DNA from: Synechocystis sp. LKSZ1
GTDB lineage: Bacteria; Cyanobacteriota; Cyanobacteriia; Cyanobacteriales; Microcystaceae
DNA: 64,000 nucleotides
Assembly (NCBI RefSeq): GCF_040436315.1
Contig: NZ_AP031572.1
Location: 1-64,000 of the forward strand
Direction: 5' to 3'
The position numbers and the translations under genes are program-made. Within the stretch, counting starts at the first letter, position 1. Every line of letters begins with the position of its first letter. Under the pieces are notes generated by a model. That model saw nothing but the letters and a program-made list of their open reading frames with translations, ran no database searches and was not told the DNA's origin. Shown here in pieces: positions 1 through 9,207 of this stretch.

Positions 1-631
1 CTTGGTGAACGATCTGGCCCTGTTGGTATAACCATTGCTGGAGTTGATGGCGACTAATCCCAGCTAGGATTTGCCCTGTGGTGGGAGGAGTCCAAAATTG
101 GCCGGCCCGCCAACCCCAAAGATTCCCCGTACTCGTTTCTAACCAATGTTGATCGGCATCCACCAGAATGGCCTCGCTGGCCCCCTGGCCCTGGGCCGTC
201 TGCAGGGCCAGCCAAGCACTGAGATAGTTGCCCGTTTTATGGTCGGCAAGGGGACGACGGAGGTGGGGCAAATTGGCCAACCAGGCCTGAATGCCTTGCT
301 GTTGTTTAGTGGCCAGGTCAGCCGGAAGTTCACGGCCGATGATCCAGGGACGACCATCGGGTAATACGGTAATTCTGAGGACGGTGTAATGGGAGCCCAA
401 GGTGCTAGCGGCCGCTTCGACTTCTAGCCAGTCTGGTTCTGGCCAAGCGAATTGCTGGAGACTCGTCTGGAGTCGTTGCCGGTGCTGGGGCCAATGGGTC
501 AGGGGATGGCTAAGGGATTGGTGATAGACCCGCAGGGTGGTGAACAGGGTGGCCCCGTAGAGCAGGGCCGGTTCCTGGATAGAAAGGCAAATGGTGTCTT
601 GCTCAAACCACTGGCCAGCCAGCCAATACAT
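1..631 (-). CDS. pabC: Aminodeoxychorismate lyase (PabC), 3' end cut by window edge
   Basis: Fold-type IV PLP enzyme that splits 4-amino-4-deoxychorismate into p-aminobenzoate and pyruvate in folate synthesis. About 210 residues are visible and the C-terminus lies outside the window. The reading frame stays open to base 1. The PLP lysine motif HKTGNYLSAW and the later ETSTGNLW motif are those of the PabC/branched-chain aminotransferase family. ATG at 631 was chosen because an in-frame TAA lies a few codons upstream and AAGGA sits before it. It diverges from folP with 61 bases between starts, which supports a folate role. A branched-chain or D-amino acid aminotransferase is the alternative. 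Confidence 0.82.
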   Translation of the reverse strand, partial: MYWLAGQWFEQDTICLSIQEPALLYGATLFTTLRVYHQSLSHPLTHWPQHRQRLQTSLQQFAWPEPDWLEVEAAASTLGSHYTVLRITVLPDGRPWIIGRELPADLATKQQQGIQAWLANLPHLRRPLADHKTGNYLSAWLALQTAQGQGASEAILVDADQHWLETSTGNLWGWRAGQFWTPPTTGQILAGISRHQLQQWLYQQGQIVHQ

Positions 632-692
632 CGTCTCGTTCCTTTATGATGAATACAACTCGTTCTGCTATTTTCCCTTAACACCATCGACA

Positions 693-1517
693 ATGACATC
701 AGTGCTTTTTCCCTGGGGCCAACGAACCTACGTGATGGGGATTTTGAATACGACCCCCGATAGTTTCAGTGATGGTGGCCAATTTAACACCCTAGAAAGC
801 GCCCTCAAACAGGCCCAGGTAATGGTACAAGCCGGTGCAGACATGATTGACATCGGTGGACAATCTACCCGTCCTGGGGCCGCAACCATTTCCCTCGCGG
901 AAGAATTAGATCGCACCATTCCCGTGATCCAGGCCTTGCGCTCCCATGGTTCGGTGCCGATTTCCATCGATACGACGCGGGCGGCCGTTGCTGAGGCGGC
1001 GGTGATGGCCGGGGCCAACTGGGTGAATGATGTTTCGGGGGGGACTTTTGATCCAGCGATGTTGGCCACGGTGGCTCGACTCCAGGTGCCGCTGGTCTTA
1101 ATGCATCTGCGGGGAACCCCCCAAACCATGCAACAGTTGACGGACTACGACGACTTGGTCAGCGAGATCAAACAGGCCCTGCTCCAGCAGGTACAACAGG
1201 CCCTGGCCCTGGGAATTCGGCCCGAAAACTTGATTCTCGACCCAGGCCTGGGCTTTGCTAAGACAGCAGCACAAAATATTACCCTACTCAAGCATCTTCC
1301 GGAACTGCGAGACCTGGGCTTTCCCCTTTTGGTTGGCCCTTCTCGGAAAAGTTTTATTGGCAAACTGCTGGAACAGCCCGATCCTCAACAACGCCACTGG
1401 GGAACGGCTGCGGCCTGTTGTCGGGCCATTGCTGGGGGCGCGGATATCCTCCGAGTTCATGATGTGGCGGAAATGGTACAGGTCTGTCGGGTCGCCGATG
1501 CTCTATGGCGAGATTAG
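693..1517 (+). CDS. folP: Dihydropteroate synthase
   Basis: Joins p-aminobenzoate to hydroxymethyl-dihydropterin pyrophosphate to give dihydropteroate. The product is 274 residues, normal for the family. Visible signatures are MGILNTTPDSFSDGG near the N-terminus, DIGGQSTRPGA, SIDTTRA, NDVSGG, DPGLGFAK and GPSRKSFI. An upstream in-frame start near 591 would add 34 residues of no family similarity and would run into pabC, so the ATG just before TSVLFPWG is preferred. The stop codon overlaps the stop of the convergent phosphatase gene by four bases. Confidence 0.95.
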   Translation: MTSVLFPWGQRTYVMGILNTTPDSFSDGGQFNTLESALKQAQVMVQAGADMIDIGGQSTRPGAATISLAEELDRTIPVIQALRSHGSVPISIDTTRAAVAEAAVMAGANWVNDVSGGTFDPAMLATVARLQVPLVLMHLRGTPQTMQQLTDYDDLVSEIKQALLQQVQQALALGIRPENLILDPGLGFAKTAAQNITLLKHLPELRDLGFPLLVGPSRKSFIGKLLEQPDPQQRHWGTAAACCRAIAGGADILRVHDVAEMVQVCRVADALWRD

Positions 1518-2953
1518 TTAAGACTGTCAGGGCCTTCTGCAGAGGAAGATTGTACCTGCATCACCACCAAGGTCATATCGTCCTGGCGATTGCTCTTGGG
1601 GCCTGCAAAATGACGGACTTGCTCAAAAATAAAGTCGAGAATGGCCTGGGGATGGTCAAAGTGCTGACAGGCTTCTTGAAAGACGCGGTGTAAATTGTCT
1701 TCATCAAAGCGTTCGCCACTGCTATTCATGGCATCGGTTAGGCCATCGGTGTAGTAGAGAATGACATCCCCCGGTGCCAGGTCAATGGCGGCATCTCGAT
1801 AATCCGAATCGGCCTCTAGGCCAATCAAGGCCCCTTCTGTATCCAAGAGTTGAATCTGTTGCTGGTCGGCTTGCCAGAGCAGAGGCGGATTATGGGCTGC
1901 GTTACTGTAGGACAGCACGCCGGTCTTAGGGTCATATTCTGAATAAAACAGGGTCACGAAGCGATGGGAATTTTCCAGATCGGCAAACATGACGCGATTC
2001 AAATGGCGCAGAATCTGGGCCGGGCTATGGCGATTCAAGACCTCGGCCCGGAGCATACCGCGGGTCATAGTCATAATCAGGCCCGCAGGCACGCCCTTGC
2101 CCATTACATCGCCGATCACAATACTCCAGGGAACCGCTTTGTCAATTTCGTGGGGATTGTCCCAGTCGGCGGGCCGTAGCTGGTCGTAATTAGTGGGAAT
2201 GAAGTCGTAGTAATCCCCGCCGACCCGATTGGCCGTCCGACAGCGAGCGGCAATTTCTAGGCCCTGGATCTGCGGACAGCGGCGGGGCAATAGTCGTTCT
2301 TGGATTTCTGAGGCAATTTCCAATTCCCGGTCTTGCCGTTCCTTCGAGCGCAACTCGTTGGTCAATTCACTATTGGCAATGGCCACTGCGGTCTGGTCGG
2401 CAATGAGCTGGAGTAATTTACGTCGAGTTTGCGTCCAAACGTATTGACTATTTTCACTGAAAACGTACAAACGCCCCCATTCTTCGTTTTTGACCAAAAT
2501 AGGTGTACTGTAAAGACGGATCATTTGGCCCAGGGCCAGACGAATTTGTGCATCGAGATGACTGGTACTGCTGGCTAGATCCGGATGGCCATTCAAATTT
2601 TGAATAACGGACTTCATGGCCTGGCGAATATTTTGGGTTAAGCGCCGGTCTTGCCCATGGATTTGTTCAAGGGAAATTTTATTCCTTTTTTTAAATAAAA
2701 TCAGGGCACTGCCATCGGCATCAGTGACACGGGTGGCCATCAGGGGCGTGAGTTCCAAAAATTGATTGAGATTATTAAAGCTACGCAGGGCAAAGCCGAG
2801 GGAACTCAACAGATTTTGAATTTTATTTTGTTCTCGATAGAGACTGGCCACCAACTCCTTGAGGGCCAATACAGGGGAAGTATCAGCGGGCGTCGGCGGG
2901 GAGGCCAGGTCGGCAGGGGAGGGCGGTGGATTAAACCCCGAGAGAGGAGACAT
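1514..2953 (-). CDS. GAF domain plus PP2C/SpoIIE-type Ser/Thr phosphatase (RsbU-like)
   Basis: A 479-residue soluble protein. After a Pro/Ser-rich N-terminal 28 residues and a short coiled segment, residues about 50-200 look like a GAF sensor domain. Residues about 235-470 form a PPM phosphatase of the SpoIIE/RsbU class. Metal-site motifs are all present: VGGDYYDF, IGDVMGKGVPAG, YYTDGLTDAM and a terminal QDDMTLVV. Such proteins dephosphorylate anti-sigma-antagonist (STAS) proteins in partner-switching pathways; no STAS or anti-sigma gene is adjacent, so its target is unknown. No clear ribosome binding site precedes the ATG. Confidence 0.85.
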   Translation of the reverse strand: MSPLSGFNPPPSPADLASPPTPADTSPVLALKELVASLYREQNKIQNLLSSLGFALRSFNNLNQFLELTPLMATRVTDADGSALILFKKRNKISLEQIHGQDRRLTQNIRQAMKSVIQNLNGHPDLASSTSHLDAQIRLALGQMIRLYSTPILVKNEEWGRLYVFSENSQYVWTQTRRKLLQLIADQTAVAIANSELTNELRSKERQDRELEIASEIQERLLPRRCPQIQGLEIAARCRTANRVGGDYYDFIPTNYDQLRPADWDNPHEIDKAVPWSIVIGDVMGKGVPAGLIMTMTRGMLRAEVLNRHSPAQILRHLNRVMFADLENSHRFVTLFYSEYDPKTGVLSYSNAAHNPPLLWQADQQQIQLLDTEGALIGLEADSDYRDAAIDLAPGDVILYYTDGLTDAMNSSGERFDEDNLHRVFQEACQHFDHPQAILDFIFEQVRHFAGPKSNRQDDMTLVVMQVQSSSAEGPDSLN

Positions 2954-3259
2954 TCTAGCTAAAATAAGCGAATTTCAGGAACCGGAATTAACTTGAAAAT
3001 ATAGATAATAGGTCTAAAGTTAATAATCTAAGCTATTGGCTAACGGATTGAGTTGACGTTTAACCAAGGAAATAAATCATTGGAATGGACAATATCGTCA
3101 GTCTTTGCAGAGCAATAACGCTAGGGAGGATTTAAAAGCTAGGGTATCTTAGCTCAAATCTCTGGAAATGCCAAGGGTTATTAGCTTGGTCTTGACCTCG
3201 GGCCCGGGTCATGGGAAATTATAGTTATTTTGAACCGTTTTCTGAGCTACTGTCTGTCT
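2954..3259. other. Divergent spacer between phosphatase gene and ribD
   Basis: AT-rich, 306 bases, must hold promoters for both neighbours. No ORF, hairpin with T-tract or convincing -35/-10 pair was seen. A TTGACC (3192) and a TATAGT (3220) are 22 bases apart, too far for a normal sigma-70 promoter. Confidence 0.5.
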
Positions 3260-4369
3260 ATGACTGATACTACCGCCAGGGATTCCTTTTGGATGCAACG
3301 TTGTCTGAGCTTAGCTCGGCAGGGCCTGGGTAAAACGGCCCCCAATCCCCTCGTCGGTTCAGTCATTATTCAAGACGATCAAGTGGTGGGGGAAGGCTTT
3401 CACCCTCGTGCGGGAGAACCCCATGCGGAAATTTTTGCCCTACGCCAGGCTGGAGACCATGCCTGGAGGGCCAGCCTCTACGTTAATCTAGAGCCCTGTA
3501 ATCACTACGGTCGTACACCCCCCTGCACCGAGGCCATTATTCAAGCAGGAATCAGTCGGGTCGTGGTGGGCATGATCGACCCCAATCCCTTGGTGGCGGG
3601 AAAGGGCATTGAGCGTCTACGCCAGGCGGGTTTGAGCGTCACAGTAGGTGTGGAATCGTCTCAGTGTCAGCGATTAAACGAAGCCTTTTGTCATCGGATT
3701 CAGCACCATCGGCCCTGGGGAATTCTCAAGTATGCCATGACCCTCGACGGTAAAATTGCCACAACTACTGGCCATAGCACTTGGGTGACCGGGGAGCCGG
3801 CCCGCCGCTGGGTTCACCAAACCCGCAGTTATTGCCAAGCGGTGATTGTGGGAGGAAATACCGTGCGCCGTGATAATCCTCGCCTTACCTGCCATGGGGT
3901 TGCCGAGCCGAATCCCCTGCGGGTGGTGCTTAGCCGGAGTCTCGACCTGCCCCGCCAGGCCAACCTCTGGAATGTCTCCCAGGCCCCAACGTTGGTTTGT
4001 ACTCAAGCGGGAAACTCACCAGAAATCCAGGCTTGCTTACGAGATCAAGGGGTAGAAATTGTCGAACTGGATGCTCTGACCCCCGACCGGGTGATGGCCC
4101 TATTGTACGAGCGGGATTGTCTCCAGGTGCTATGGGAATGCGGGGGCCAGTTGGCGGCGCCGGCCCTGGCCACTGGGGCCATTCAGAAACTGATGGCCTT
4201 TATCGCCCCGAAAATTATTGGGGGAACTCAGGCTCCGACTCCGGTGGGGGATCTTGGCCTGACGCTAATGACGGAGGCCTTGCCCCTCAGGGATCTGAGC
4301 TACCAAACTTTAGGAGAAGATTTGCTGATCGAGGCCTATCTTCCCGCTAAACCAGGCCCCAACGGTTAA
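3260..4369 (+). CDS. ribD: Bifunctional riboflavin biosynthesis deaminase/reductase RibD
   Basis: Carries out the deaminase and reductase steps of riboflavin synthesis. 369 residues from this ATG. The N-terminal zinc deaminase has H55-A-E57 and C80/C89 in an EPCNHYGRTPPC motif; the C-terminal reductase begins around KYAMTLDGKIAT. A TTG ten codons upstream (3230) is a possible alternative, but the ATG at 3260 fits family length better. The 3' end overlaps the convergent lepB gene by 23 bases. Confidence 0.94.
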   Translation: MTDTTARDSFWMQRCLSLARQGLGKTAPNPLVGSVIIQDDQVVGEGFHPRAGEPHAEIFALRQAGDHAWRASLYVNLEPCNHYGRTPPCTEAIIQAGISRVVVGMIDPNPLVAGKGIERLRQAGLSVTVGVESSQCQRLNEAFCHRIQHHRPWGILKYAMTLDGKIATTTGHSTWVTGEPARRWVHQTRSYCQAVIVGGNTVRRDNPRLTCHGVAEPNPLRVVLSRSLDLPRQANLWNVSQAPTLVCTQAGNSPEIQACLRDQGVEIVELDALTPDRVMALLYERDCLQVLWECGGQLAAPALATGAIQKLMAFIAPKIIGGTQAPTPVGDLGLTLMTEALPLRDLSYQTLGEDLLIEAYLPAKPGPNG

Positions 4370-4901
4370 GGGGAAAGAAGCGAAAAACGGCATGGCCAAT
4401 CACATGATCGCAGGGAAGAAAGCCCCAGACATGGGAATCATTACTGTTATTGCGGTTATCCCCCATCACAAAGAGCTGGCCATCTGGTACCACCAAGGGC
4501 GGCAGAAAATAGTGGGGAGCCTCTAGGATATAGGGTTCGCTCAGGGGTTCACGGTTGCGATAAACAACGCCGTCTTGCACCGCAATGGTTTCTCCCTCCG
4601 TGGCAATCACTCGTTTAATAAAAGCCTGATGGCTGTCGTAGCCCTGATTTTGTAGGGAATCGGGGGGGCTAAAGACCACGACTTCTCCTACCCGAGGGCC
4701 ATGGAAATGGTAGGACAGTTTCTCCACCACTAGGCGGTCTCCCCGCTCTAGAGTCGGCAACATAGAATCCGAGGGGATGTAGCGAGGCTCGGCCACAAAG
4801 GTACGGATGAGGAAGGCCATGACCAAAGCGATAAGTAAAAGAAGACTATTTTCCCGGAGGGATTTCCACCGTTTGGGTGCAGAGGCGATTGATTCACTCA
4901 T
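4347..4901 (-). CDS. lepB: Signal peptidase I
   Basis: Cleaves signal peptides of secreted and lumenal proteins. 184 residues with one N-terminal membrane segment (about 19-36), then the catalytic Ser46 in IPSDSMLPTL and general-base Lys96 in FIKRVIA; the C-terminal GDNRNNSNDS motif is intact. Short size is usual for cyanobacterial and Gram-positive type enzymes. The stop lies inside the 3' end of ribD. Cyanobacteria often have two copies; which paralogue this is cannot be told here. Confidence 0.94.
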   Translation of the reverse strand: MSESIASAPKRWKSLRENSLLLLIALVMAFLIRTFVAEPRYIPSDSMLPTLERGDRLVVEKLSYHFHGPRVGEVVVFSPPDSLQNQGYDSHQAFIKRVIATEGETIAVQDGVVYRNREPLSEPYILEAPHYFLPPLVVPDGQLFVMGDNRNNSNDSHVWGFLPCDHVIGHAVFRFFPLNRWGLV

Positions 4902-5032
4902 AGAGATTTTGCCAAAAAAGGACTAAGGTGAGGGGAACTTCCTGCCAACTCAACTTTTTCAAAAAATATTTTAGAATAGGAGCTCAAAGGCGTTATTTCT
5001 TTTATTATTCGGTAGAATTTGACCCCCTCGGC

Positions 5033-6274
5033 ATGAAACATCGCAAATTTTGGTTGACACTCCTGACTTTCTTTGTTGTCTTGGTTGTATCGTTGGCCCC
5101 GGCATCACCGGCCCTGGCCTTTAGCGATGAACAGAAGCTCATCTTACAATCCTGGCGTTTAGTCAATCAATCCTATTTTGACGATAGTTTTAACCATCAA
5201 AATTGGTGGTTTCTCCGAGAAAAGTACATCAAGCGCCCCCTCCATAACCGAGAAGACGCTTATCAGGCCATTGAAGAAATGCTCGCCACCCTGGAGGAGC
5301 CCTTTACCCGTCTATTGCGACCGGAGCAGTATCGCAATCTGCAAGTTAGTACAGCCGGGGAATTATCCGGTGTTGGCCTCCAGATCAATCTCAACCCAGA
5401 AACGGGAAATTTAGAGGTCATCGCCCCCCTAGCAGGATCTCCCGCTGAAGCGGCTGGTATTGCCCCCCACGACCGGATTTTAACCATCGATGGCATCAGT
5501 ACAGAAACCCTGAGCTTGGATGAAGCGGCCGCTCGGATGCGAGGCCCCCAGGGAACGCAGGTGTTGCTGACAGTACTCCCAGAGGGGGCCACTAGCGAAA
5601 AATCCATTAGCCTAACTCGCCAACGCATTTCCCTTAGTCCTGTGTTTGCCCAACTGGATACGGCAACTTCCCAGCGGCCCGTGGGCTATATTCGCCTGAG
5701 TCAATTTAGTGCTAATGCCCCCCAAGAGGTGGCCCAGGCCATTCAAGACCTCGACCAGCGAGGAGCCCAGGCCTACGTCCTCGATCTCCGCAATAATCCC
5801 GGTGGCCTACTCCAGGCCGGTATTGATATTGCCCGTCTCTGGCTTCCCGATAGTACCATCGTTTATACTGTCAACCGTCAGGGCATTCAGGATAGCTTTA
5901 CGGCGATGGGGAATGCTTTAACTAATGCCCCTCTTGCCGTACTAGTAAACCAAGGTACAGCAAGCGCTAGCGAAATCCTGGCAGGGGCTCTCCAGGACAA
6001 TGGCCGAGCTTTGTTGGTAGGAGAGAAGACCTTTGGCAAAGGCCTGATTCAATCCCTTTTTGAACTAGCCGACGGAGCTGGCCTAGCGATTACCGTGGCC
6101 AAGTACGAAACCCCCAACCATAAGGACATTCACAAACAGGGTATTGTCCCCGATACCGTGGTGCATCAAGACGCTCTGACCTTTGCACAACTCGGTTCTT
6201 CCCAGGATCAGCAATACCAAGCGGCCCTCCAGCTTTTAGGTGATAACCTCGTTTTGGCTAAGGCCCATTCCTAG
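5033..6274 (+). CDS. ctpA: Carboxyl-terminal processing protease CtpA
   Basis: Lumenal/periplasmic S41 serine protease; CtpA removes the C-terminal extension of the photosystem II D1 precursor. 413 residues from this ATG. Residues 1-29 form a signal peptide ending ASPALA. A PDZ domain covers about 105-185. The catalytic dyad is Ser311 in GTASASEI and Lys336 in EKTFGKG, 25 residues apart as in E. coli Tsp. An upstream in-frame start near 4928 would put 35 residues ahead of the signal peptide, so it was rejected. CtpB/CtpC paralogues exist in cyanobacteria, so the A assignment is by overall resemblance. Confidence 0.87.
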   Translation: MKHRKFWLTLLTFFVVLVVSLAPASPALAFSDEQKLILQSWRLVNQSYFDDSFNHQNWWFLREKYIKRPLHNREDAYQAIEEMLATLEEPFTRLLRPEQYRNLQVSTAGELSGVGLQINLNPETGNLEVIAPLAGSPAEAAGIAPHDRILTIDGISTETLSLDEAAARMRGPQGTQVLLTVLPEGATSEKSISLTRQRISLSPVFAQLDTATSQRPVGYIRLSQFSANAPQEVAQAIQDLDQRGAQAYVLDLRNNPGGLLQAGIDIARLWLPDSTIVYTVNRQGIQDSFTAMGNALTNAPLAVLVNQGTASASEILAGALQDNGRALLVGEKTFGKGLIQSLFELADGAGLAITVAKYETPNHKDIHKQGIVPDTVVHQDALTFAQLGSSQDQQYQAALQLLGDNLVLAKAHS

Positions 6275-6285
6275 GCGATGCTGCA

Positions 6286-7461
6286 CTAGGTCGCGGAGCT
6301 TCTCGTGGTGATATAGGCCAGAATTTCCTGGGCGGCCCGTTGACACACTCCCTCTGTCCCCAGGGCCTGGCGCAGGGCCTGGTAATGAGCCAGGGTTTCC
6401 TGGCGACGATCAGAATTTTGGAGTAGGGCCAGGGCCTCGGCAAAAATACGCTCGGGGGTGGCGGCCTCTTGGAGCAATTCCGGCACAATGGCCTGATTCA
6501 TCACAATGTTCGGGGGAGAGACAAAGGGGAGGTCAAATTTGAGGACGCGACGGGCCACCCACATGGTTAGGGGACTCACCCGATAAAGAACCACCTGGGG
6601 AACATTGAGCAGAGCAATTTCAAGATTAACGGTTCCCGATTTGGTGATGGCCAGATCGGCACTGGCAATGGCTGCCAAGGTTTGGCCCTCCAACAGGCGG
6701 ACGTTGAGGCCATATTCCTGCACCGCGGCGCTAATGCGGTCACGGTAGGCTGGGAGAGAAATGGGCAAACAAAACTGAATCTGGGGGAATTGGCCCTGGA
6801 GTTTTTGGGCGGCGGCACAGATTACCGGTAGGAGGGATTGCAGTTCTTGAACTCGAGAAGCCGGCAGGAGTGTCACCACCAACTGCTCGGGTGAAAAGCC
6901 TAATTGCTGGCGAGCTTCGGCGCGGCTTGGAGCCTGGGCAATGCGGTCTAGAAGGGGATGGCCGACCCAGGTCACGGGCAGGCCCTGTTCAGCAAAAAAC
7001 TCGGCCTCTCCGGGGAAAATGGCCAATAAGCGATCCGTTACGTTAAGAATCTGTTGGGTTTCTCGGCCCGTGGGCGACCAGATCCAGGCCTGGGGGGCAA
7101 TGTAGTAAAGAATCGGTAAATTGGGCCACTGGCGACGGACGTAGGCCCCAATCGCCAAATTCGGCCCCATGTAGTCAATTAGAATCAGCCCATCCACGGG
7201 GTTTTGGTGGAGATAACGCTTAATGCGCTGTTGAATTTGCCAGGTCGGGAGAATAAAACGCAGGGACTCGGTCAGGCCCACGGAACCAATGGCGGCAGTA
7301 TTGGCCAAGAGATGGGCTCCCGCTTCTGCCATCCGCTCCCCACCGAGGGCCACAAGGTCGAGCTCCAGGCCCTGTTGACTGGCCTGTTGCCGCAGAGCCT
7401 GTACCAACAAAGACCCCTGCAAGTCCCCGGACACTTCGCCGGTACTGATTAAAATCCGCAT
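6286..7461 (-). CDS. lpxB: Lipid-A-disaccharide synthase
   Basis: Family GT19 glycosyltransferase that joins UDP-2,3-diacylglucosamine and lipid X to form the lipid A disaccharide at the inner membrane. 391 residues starting at MRILISTGEVSGD, a family N-terminus; 23 further in-frame upstream residues have no family character. Recognisable segments are LIDYMGPN, YYIAPQAWIW and the ITKSGTVNLE donor-site region. It is convergent with ctpA (11 bases apart) and no other lpx gene is in the window. Confidence 0.92.
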   Translation of the reverse strand: MRILISTGEVSGDLQGSLLVQALRQQASQQGLELDLVALGGERMAEAGAHLLANTAAIGSVGLTESLRFILPTWQIQQRIKRYLHQNPVDGLILIDYMGPNLAIGAYVRRQWPNLPILYYIAPQAWIWSPTGRETQQILNVTDRLLAIFPGEAEFFAEQGLPVTWVGHPLLDRIAQAPSRAEARQQLGFSPEQLVVTLLPASRVQELQSLLPVICAAAQKLQGQFPQIQFCLPISLPAYRDRISAAVQEYGLNVRLLEGQTLAAIASADLAITKSGTVNLEIALLNVPQVVLYRVSPLTMWVARRVLKFDLPFVSPPNIVMNQAIVPELLQEAATPERIFAEALALLQNSDRRQETLAHYQALRQALGTEGVCQRAAQEILAYITTRSSAT

Positions 7462-7772
7462 ACCTGAACGTTTTTGGGATATGGGGTCATTGTCCCATGC
7501 TTGACTAGTCTTCTTGCGTCCAGGCCGCATAAAAATTGGGGCTAATTTGATTAGGGAAGGTGCTCAACGCCTTACTACATCAATGGTTTAATTATGATGC
7601 TCCGTCTAGCAATCGGAGGGTGATATTCCCCCTGCGAGCAATACTTTACGGCATCTAAGGTTTGGGCACGCTGCTGACCAGAAGTCTTGAGTGGTACACA
7701 GGAATTGCTATCTGTTCGTTAAAATTGCAACAGCAAGCACGATAGCTATCATAACGGTCTGCGGAATATTGG
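7462..7772. other. Spacer between purB and lpxB
   Basis: 311 bases. A short minus-strand reading frame of 14 codons is the only start-stop pair of note and is not credible as a gene. No clear terminator after purB. Confidence 0.5.
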
Positions 7773-9068
7773 TTAAATGTCCAGACGTTGATAAATTTGC
7801 TCTAAATTTTTGAGGTGTTGTTGGGGGTCAAAACAGTGACTAATTTCGGCATCGGAAAGATATTGCGTCACCTGAGGCTCTTGACGAATTAATTGCTCAA
7901 AATTGCCACCTTCTGTATTCCAGGCCTGGTGGGCACAGCCTTGTACCAAACGATAGGCCTCTTCCCGACTCAGGCCTTTTTCCACCAGGGCCAGTAGCAC
8001 TTTTTGACTAAAAATCACCCCACCATAGACATTCATATTGCGCTTCATGTTATCAGGATAGACCAACAGATTTTGGACTAAATCCGTGGTTTCCTTGAGC
8101 ATAAAGTGCGTCAAAATACAGCTATCGGGCAGGGCCACTCGTTCGACGGAACTATGGGAAATATCCCGTTCGTGCCAGAGGGCCACATTTTCCAAGGCCG
8201 CCATGGCATAGCCCCGGAGCAACCGGGCCATTCCCGTTAAGCGTTCCGAGCGGATGGGGTTGCGCTTGTGGGGCATGGCCGAAGAACCTTTCTGCCCCTT
8301 GGCGAAGTATTCCTCAACTTCTAGGACATCGGTGCGCTGGAGGTTACGAATTTCCACCGCAAAGCGTTCTAGGGTGGCCCCCAGCAGGGCCAACTGTTGC
8401 AGATATTCGGCATGACGGTCACGGGAAATGACTTGTGTAGAGGCGGTATCCGGCTCTAGACCTAATTTTTGGCAAGCAATGGCTTCAATGCGGGGGTCAA
8501 CATTGGCGTAGGTACCAACGGCCCCGGAAATTTTGCCCACGGCGATAGTCTGGCGCAGACGTACCAGTCGTTCCCGATTACGGAGGACTTCCGCCAGCCA
8601 ACCCGCCAGTTTAAAGCCAAAGGTGATGGGTTCAGCATGAATACCGTGGGAGCGGCCCACCATAACGGTGTAGCGGTGTTGCTGGGCCTGATAGCGCAGG
8701 GCCTGAACCAAATCTTCCAGTTGTTCTAGGATGAGATCTAAACTAGCCACTAATTGTAGGGCCAGGGCCGTATCCAGAACGTCCGAGCTAGTTAGTCCCA
8801 GGTGAATGTAGCGGCCAGCATCGCCGACATACTCATTGACGTTGGTGAGAAAAGCAATAACATCGTGGCGTACCTCTGCTTCGATTTCCAGAACACGCTG
8901 GGGGTCAAAATTGGCTTTGGCTTTAATCTCCGCCAGGGCCTCTGGGGGAATCTGGCCTAACTCCGCCTGGGCTTCACAGACCGCAATTTCGACATCTAGC
9001 CAGGTTTTGAGTTTATAAGCGTCCGTCCAGAGATTGCCCATTGCAGGCAGAGTATAGCGTTCAATCAC
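7773..9068 (-). CDS. purB: Adenylosuccinate lyase
   Basis: Acts twice in purine synthesis: cleaves SAICAR and adenylosuccinate, releasing fumarate. 431 residues, the usual length, if translation starts at the GTG giving the family N-terminus MIERYTLPAMGNLW; an upstream ATG would add 43 unrelated residues. The signature loop SSAMPHKRNP and the TSSDVLDTAL segment are present. A 139-base spacer separates it from the divergent solute-binding protein gene. Confidence 0.95.
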   Translation of the reverse strand: MIERYTLPAMGNLWTDAYKLKTWLDVEIAVCEAQAELGQIPPEALAEIKAKANFDPQRVLEIEAEVRHDVIAFLTNVNEYVGDAGRYIHLGLTSSDVLDTALALQLVASLDLILEQLEDLVQALRYQAQQHRYTVMVGRSHGIHAEPITFGFKLAGWLAEVLRNRERLVRLRQTIAVGKISGAVGTYANVDPRIEAIACQKLGLEPDTASTQVISRDRHAEYLQQLALLGATLERFAVEIRNLQRTDVLEVEEYFAKGQKGSSAMPHKRNPIRSERLTGMARLLRGYAMAALENVALWHERDISHSSVERVALPDSCILTHFMLKETTDLVQNLLVYPDNMKRNMNVYGGVIFSQKVLLALVEKGLSREEAYRLVQGCAHQAWNTEGGNFEQLIRQEPQVTQYLSDAEISHCFDPQQHLKNLEQIYQRLDI

Positions 9069-9207
9069 GAGCCATGTCTCAATACAACCGCTTGATTTTA
9101 GCAAAAAAGGGAGGCGCTTCCACGGCATTATCCCCCTAGACCACCCCCAGGAGGGTTTGCAAAAACAGGTAATATGTGCAATATTCCTTCCGTTCAAACT
9201 CCCGTTT

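Noticed and set aside
139-699. Several short frames on both strands in the first 700 bases
   Set aside because: They are shadows of pabC, whose long minus-strand frame with PLP motifs explains the region.
3192-3225. TTGACC and TATAGT as a ribD promoter
   Set aside because: Spacing of 22 bases is too long for sigma-70.
7462-7772. 14-codon frame in the purB-lpxB spacer as a small photosystem gene
   Set aside because: Too short and does not resemble PsbX, PetN, PsaM or other known small subunits.
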